From Nepenthes gracilis (lineage: Eukaryota; Streptophyta; Magnoliopsida; Caryophyllales; Nepenthaceae), in the NCBI GenBank assembly GCA_033239525.1, contig BSYO01000020.1, forward strand, positions 14,076,546 through 14,140,545: a DNA stretch of 64,000 nucleotides. Reading direction: 5' to 3'. The notes beneath the pieces were generated by a model, which saw nothing but the letters and a program-made list of their open reading frames with translations, did not search any database and was not told the DNA's origin. The position numbers were made by a program, and so were the translations under genes. How positions within the stretch are numbered: the stretch's first letter is position 1; the number at the start of each line of letters is the position of its first letter. Below are positions 58,504-64,000 of this stretch, piece after piece.

Positions 58504-61500
58504 TCATCGCTTCGATGGAGCAATGAGTGTCACTGCATCTCTGTGTGCCTTCTGTGCACGCCAGTAGACAGCATTAACTGTTTCTGATGTTCCCATCTGC
58601 AAGGACAAAAACAATGTTATTGTATACGTCATTTTGGGTCACATTTTTTTTATTATTTGGAGTAACAAAGAATTCGGACCCCCACTCCATAGATTTAGGC
58701 CAAACTCCGGGTATATGACTTCAACTGTAAAGACCCAGGGCCCCATCATAAGGGGGAAGAGACACTGGTGTCACAACCAATGATTAATTTAATGGCTCTT
58801 CTTCCATCTCTGTTTGCCCCCCTCCAGAAGTCGCATATGAAGGAGCTGCTCTCTGGGATGCCCCTCCAGAGCTATTTCATCAATAAAAAGGAGGCCTTCC
58901 CAGTGGTTGATTCGATCGCAAAGAAAATCTGGAGCAGATTCGGCTTTCAAAAGGTCCTTGTCAACCCTACTAGCATCTGCTTCTTCAGATTCACAAAGCA
59001 GGAGATCATGAAGGTTTCCGATAACGCTCCTTCAATTCAACTATTGCCAGCCAGGCTCTTATCCTCAAGGTTTGGCAACCCGGCATGATTCTCTCCAAAG
59101 ATGTGCTTAAATCTGTATCTGCAATATCCCTCTGGAGTACTGGACTCCAACCGGCCTCAGTTACATTGCCAGTACTATCGGCAAGGCCCTATTTGCAGAC
59201 ACCATGGAAAGCCTCAACAGGATGGGCTTCGCTAGTCTACATGGAAATTGAAATTGGAGCCTCTCGACCTGAAAAGTTCCATCTAATCATGGGTTACAAC
59301 CTGGTTGGTTGTCATGACTTGGTAGATGTTCTGCAGGGTCCCCAATCCGGTTCCTTGCCTGACCCAGATGGCCCACCACATATAGCCAAACCTGCTAGCC
59401 CTAGAGCCCCCCTAGAGCCTACCTTTAATAAATTTGCCGGCAAAGCCCCCTAGAGCCAGCCTACCTTTAGTAAAGTTGCTTCCAAAGCTCCTAAGACTCC
59501 ACAAAACTTCTTCTGACAAACTTCTCGTGGCCCTAAAGCCCCTTCTGATGTTTTCAAGTGATACAAACGGGATGTTGGAATATTAGAGGACTCAATAGTC
59601 CTCTGAAAGGACTGGAAGTAAAATATTTCCTTGCCCTTGATAATCATCAAAATTGTGCACTGGTTGAAGCCAAAGTCAGGACTCAAAAATTAAATTGTAT
59701 TGCCGCCAGAATTCACCTTGGTTCACACTGGGAAATGAATCATAACCGTCACACGATGGCCGGTATCTAGGTTAGCTGGAACCAGAATGAAGTGGATCAC
59801 TCAATTATCAAGAAAATGAACCGAGCTATCCAATGCAGAGTTAAGAACCCCAACAACAACCGGATTGCTTACTTCTCTGTTTATGGCGCTAATGAGGAGA
59901 TCCTGAGAAGACTACTTTGGAGGGATTTTGAAGATGTTGCTTCTGTTGTCCACAATTCCCCCAGAGCTGTGATTGGTGATTTCAATGTGGTGTTCACTCC
60001 CAACAAAATTGCGGGATGAACTGATGACCCGATCTCCACCAAGGCCTTTCATTCTCTCACCGTCAGTTGTGGTCTTTAGGATCTGAGCCATGACAGCTGC
60101 CACTACACTTGATACAACAGGATAGACTCCTATTCCTGCTCATTCAGAAAGCTAGACAGCATTTTGGTGAATCTTGATCGGCTGGATGAGCTTGCCAGCT
60201 TAAAAGCATCGTTTTCCCCCCACTGGAATCTTGGACCACTCACCAGGGCTCATCCTCGACAACAGCCCCCGCCCTAAACAAGGTATGTTCAAGTTCAACA
60301 ACTTCCTCACTAACCATCCTCAGTTTCAGTTTGTGTAACAGTGACTTATTCCCAGCCTGTATGTGGCGTTCCAATGTTTCAAGTAATAACAAAGCTAAAA
60401 TCTACAAGGCTAAGCTCAAGCAGCGCAACTCCTTGCCTGGTTATGTCTCTCTCGCAGTTGCTAAGGCAAAATACAAGCTTGACCTATGCCATCTTAATAT
60501 CCAGCTCAACATGGGTCATTCTTATCTGGTTGAATGTAAGTCTTTCCCTTGCAAGGTCTACCTGAAGGCCCTTAGCAGAGAGGAGACCTTGAAACAAAAT
60601 GCTGAAGTGCAGTGGCTCAAAGATGGGATCAATGCTCGAAGTTCTTCAGATCAATTATTGAAAGTCAAAATAGGAAAAGAATCCTATGCCAGATTAACGG
60701 AGCAGCCACATCATTCTAGGAGGAGGTCCAAGAAGTGGTCCTATCCCACTTCAATGATCTTTCTGGGTTCTGTCTCCTGCCCCTCTCTTGACCCTGCGAA
60801 GATCAGACCCTTCATTTCAGATACTGTCCCTTCTCATCTTTAGGAGAATATGATCAAGGTGATAACTACGGAGGAAATTAGAACCAAACTCTTCACCATG
60901 GATCACAACAAAGCTCCAGGGCCTGATTGCTTTAGCACTGGCTTCATCAAAGAACTAGTGGGACACTGTCAATCCACTTATCTTTGAAGCCATGTTGGAG
61001 TTCAACAATAAGAAACTTCTCGAGCAAATTAATGCCACATCCATCTATCTAATAACAAAAGTGATCTACCCGATTAAAGTTTCTGACATATGTCCAATCT
61101 CTGGCTGCAATGTCCTCTACAAAATCATCTCCAAAATTATTGCAAACAGACTAAAGGGCTCCCACCCCTTTCTTGTGGACATTTCCCATTTGGCTTTCAT
61201 CCCAGGTTGCCAAATCAGTAAATAACATCCTCTTAGGTCAGGAGCTCCTGCATGGCTACCATATGAAAAGGCGACCACCTTGTTGTGCATCAAAAGTGGA
61301 CATCCATAAGGCCATCAACTAAGGTGGGATTTTCTTCTGATGATTTTGAGGCTCATCAAGTTCCCCTATATTTGCTTGATTGAGCAATGTATCACTACAA
61401 CAGGCTTTTCTATTTCCCTAAATGGTGAATCTGTTTGTTTCTTAAAGGCTCAAAAGGACAGACCCTCTATCCCCCAATCTCTTTGTTCTAAGCTTGGAAG

Positions 61501-63590
61501 TGCTCCATGGTATCCTGAAGCATCATACTGCCAACAACAGGACCTTCGAATTCCAATGGAGATGTGGAAAAACTAGCACTACCAGGCTCGCCTTTGCTGA
61601 TGACCTCTTCCTAGTTTCTGGTGTGGATCCTGCCTATGTTTCCATCCTCGAGAATTGCCTTGGCACCTTTGCGGATCTCTCAGACCTTAAGGTTAACACG
61701 GTGAAGAGCAAAATTGTCACTTCCTCAAAGGACCCTGATTTGATTGAACAACTTAAGGCTTCCTCTAGAATTCCCCTCGGCAAACTCCCTTCAAAATGCC
61801 TCAGAATTTCCCTCACAGCAACAAAGATCTCAGCATCCGACTGCAAGATCTTGGTTGACCGCATCACCAAGCGCATGTCCTCTTGAGGAATCAGATGGTT
61901 ATCTGCGGTTGTAGGCTACAACTTATATGCCTTCTATCTTGTCAACTTTTACCACTTATTGGGCATCCATCTTTATCCTCCCTAAGCCTATCATTAAGCA
62001 AATTGACAGCAAGGAAACTTCCTGTAATCCGGTCGGTGATCATTCAGCAAAGGTTGCTTGGAAGGATTCTTGCACACCTAAACTGGAGGACTTGGTATTA
62101 AGGATCTCTTTAATCATGGGATTGATCAACAATGAGAACTCATCAATCTGGGTCAACTGGGAATATGCAAACAGTTTGAAGGAAAAATGTACATGGAGCA
62201 TTGAAGTTCCACAATTCATACCTTACACCTTCAGGAAAGTTCTTAAGAAAATCCAATATCTCCAAATGGCCACTTTTTTTCTAAGTCTGTGAGCTTAATT
62301 TTCTTGCCAAGAAAGTGTTTGGTTAGCTGAGCAGGGCTTATTCAGCCTAAAAGCCACATTCCCACCCATACCCTATCCTTATGGCTCACGATTCTTAACT
62401 GTTTGAGTACCTTTGACCAAATCCATCAATTCTCAAACACTCCAACAGATTGTGTTTTCGGCTTTGCCACTCGGGAATCATACAACCATATTTTTCTTCA
62501 ATTGTTCTATCCCCAGCAGAGTATGGACATTGATTTGCCATAAATTCAGATGCTCCCAGCCATATTCCAATTGGAACAACAATATTAGAACGGCTATGAT
62601 CAAATGGAAAGGAAACAACATCATAACTCTGATTTGCCAACTTTCGTTGGCTGCAACCGTCTACAAATTTTGGTGCGTCTGCAATCGTTTGCTCTTTGGA
62701 GTCAAAGTTATCGCAGTCATTGATATCCTGACAAAGGCAATCTCGACCATCATCAAATCCAAGCTACTCCCCTTGAAATTTCCGGTAACATCTATTGAAT
62801 TCTTTAGAACAATTGGGCCAGTGCTTTCTTGCCTGTACAGCCAAACTGGCAGTTCTTCTTAACAGGTAATGTTGATCTAGAGAGTCCGGGTTTGACATTA
62901 TTTTAACGATTTCTTTTGGTTAATGAGGGTTTTTGTCTTGGAGACTTTGGTTTTATGGGTTGCACATTGTTTGTCCCAACTGTGAGCTCAACTTGACTCA
63001 ACTCTCCTGTTTTTTTTTCCTTCATATGCCTTCTTGTACATGTTTTGGAGTCGGACTATATTGTGTATTCCCTCAGTTATTGGATTCAATTAATTATTTC
63101 TTGGGGGGAAAAAAAATTGAAAGGACAACTTCACCTTTTTCTCCATGGCATGGTAACCTTGCCACAAACCAATATCTTGTTTATAAGTAGCAAGTGCGGA
63201 CTCAAAGAGCTTTCGAGCATTTACGAGGCCCTCGTTGTCACCGGCCGATGCAAGGTTTGTCTCAAGCTCAATGCAGTGTTTATATAGAGCAAGTCCTGGG
63301 CGAGGCAACACAATAAATCTGCATGAGAAAAATGACAAGTTTGGGGAATTACTAATCCATTAAACACGTCTGAACAGAAAGCATTCAAATGTAGCTCAGA
63401 GCAGAGATTTTGGGTACCGATTGTACAAGTCCCGTGCTCGCTGAATGCCATCCTTCTGGAGTATGAAGTTTACAATGGCTGAAGAAAGGGAAAATTCGTT
63501 CTCACTGCCACCATCTCGAGCCAAAGAAACAACCGAAATCTCGAGAAGCTTGTTGAAATAATTTCTGCTATTTGCAAAGAATTTCATGGC
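58504..63590 (-). CDS. UTP6: UTP6-like U3 snoRNA-associated protein, C-terminal exons (partial)
   Basis: UTP6 is a HAT-repeat scaffold protein of the small-subunit processome, which processes 18S rRNA in the nucleolus. In gene order the exons are 63418-63590, 63135-63318 and 58504-58596. Their phases match and they encode about 150 residues to a stop at 58504-58506. Recognisable segments are SSAIVNFILQKDGIQRARDL, RFIVLPRPGLALYKHCIELE, NARKLFESALATYKQDIGLW and GTSETVNAVYWRAQK. These follow the W/Y..A..E pattern of HAT repeats and the order of plant UTP6. The N-terminal part lies beyond the window. The last intron (58597-63134) is filled by a LINE on the opposite strand. The next intron upstream carries an ATATCGG MITE. 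No damage is seen in the exons. Confidence 0.85.
58750..63115 (+). mobile_element. Degenerate L1-type LINE in the UTP6 intron
   Basis: ORF1-like sequence (58768-59453, frame-shifted) resembles the DUF4283 region of plant LINEs. ORF2 follows from 59558. It starts with the endonuclease (CWNIRGLNSPLKGLEVKYFL, AVIGDFNVVF) and continues with reverse transcriptase (MDHNKAPGPD at about 60900; SGCNVLYKIISKIIANRLK; catalytic FADDL at about 61593). A zf-RVT-like tail covers 62413-62862. Stops and frameshifts break ORF2 at many points. The right end has a short A-run (GGGGGGAAAAAAAATTG near 63110), only about 20 bp from the exon border of the host gene. No target duplication was found, so borders are approximate. 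Confidence 0.85.
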
Positions 63591-63714
63591 CTACAGTGTG
63601 AAAAAGAATTAATAATAGCCTCTGTTGATTAGTTCAACACTTGAACCCTTCACATTAATCAAAATAATATCGGGCTGAGTGGAAATAACTTGAGGTTGTT
63701 ACCATGGATGCGCA

Positions 63715-64000
63715 CCACTTTTCATTACTCTAATTATGGAATAAAATATCAGCTAATATGCAAAATATTGACGGATATATAACTATATTGCCCCCAGAAA
63801 CATATATTTCTCGATACCGTAACAAAAATACAATATATCAATATATTAGTTATGTATTAGATCATAAATATTTAAAATATCAGCCGATATATACTTGATA
63901 GAGCTGATATTTTTTCCCCAATTCATTTTGTTCAACTTTACAAAAAAAAAAAAGTGCATCCTATATGTCCAATATGTATTGCCCGATACGGTCAATGCTA
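63715..64000 (-). mobile_element. ATATCGG MITE copy, cut by the window end
   Basis: It starts near AATTATGGAATAAAATATCAGC and contains TATTTAAAATATCAGCCGATAT and CCCGATACGGTC up to the last base. It lies in an intron of the UTP6-like gene, the third host gene hit by this family. Confidence 0.6.

Overview
The window is nuclear DNA of a land plant, most likely an angiosperm. It has long AT-rich introns with GT..AG borders, plant-type gene families and many plant transposons. No bacterial or organellar operon structure is visible. I could not place the family of plant from sequence alone.

Three host genes are supported. (1) A complete organelle-type leucyl-tRNA synthetase gene lies on the + strand at 12110-36262. 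It has 20 exons whose reading phases all match, giving 982 aa, and about 21 kb of intron. (2) A complete plant aspartic protease of the phytepsin type, with a saposin-like plant-specific insert, lies on the + strand at 46762-55923 (13 exons, 515 aa). (3) The last three exons of a UTP6-like U3 snoRNP protein lie on the - strand (58504-63590); the gene continues beyond the window. At the left edge (1344-2668, - strand) sits a tandem array of three broken genes resembling secreted phytocystatins.

The rest is mostly mobile DNA. 4024-8700 is a mosaic of LTR-like pieces and minisatellites. 10440-11411 and 32744-33705 are solo LTRs of one family, in opposite orientation, each with a perfect 5-bp target duplication. 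37300-43309 is a complete but non-autonomous LTR element (TSD AATTT). It has a gag remnant, no visible pol and a long antisense ORF. 21911-25496 is a dead hAT transposon inside synthetase intron 11. About 58.75-63.1 kb is a decayed LINE inside the last visible UTP6 intron.

The most striking signal is a family of about 20 copies of a 215-315 bp AT-rich element built from ATATCGG/CCGATAT words. Its ends read roughly CATGGATGAAAATATC ... GATATTTTCATCCATG. The copies sit almost only in introns of the three host genes, in both orientations. Several are flanked by recognisable 8-bp duplications, one of them perfect. This fits a hAT-type MITE family that has loaded the introns, and it is the best candidate for something undescribed. 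Further foldback elements are at 27032-27213, 57320-57800, and in a small ATCTATC/GATAGAT hairpin family.
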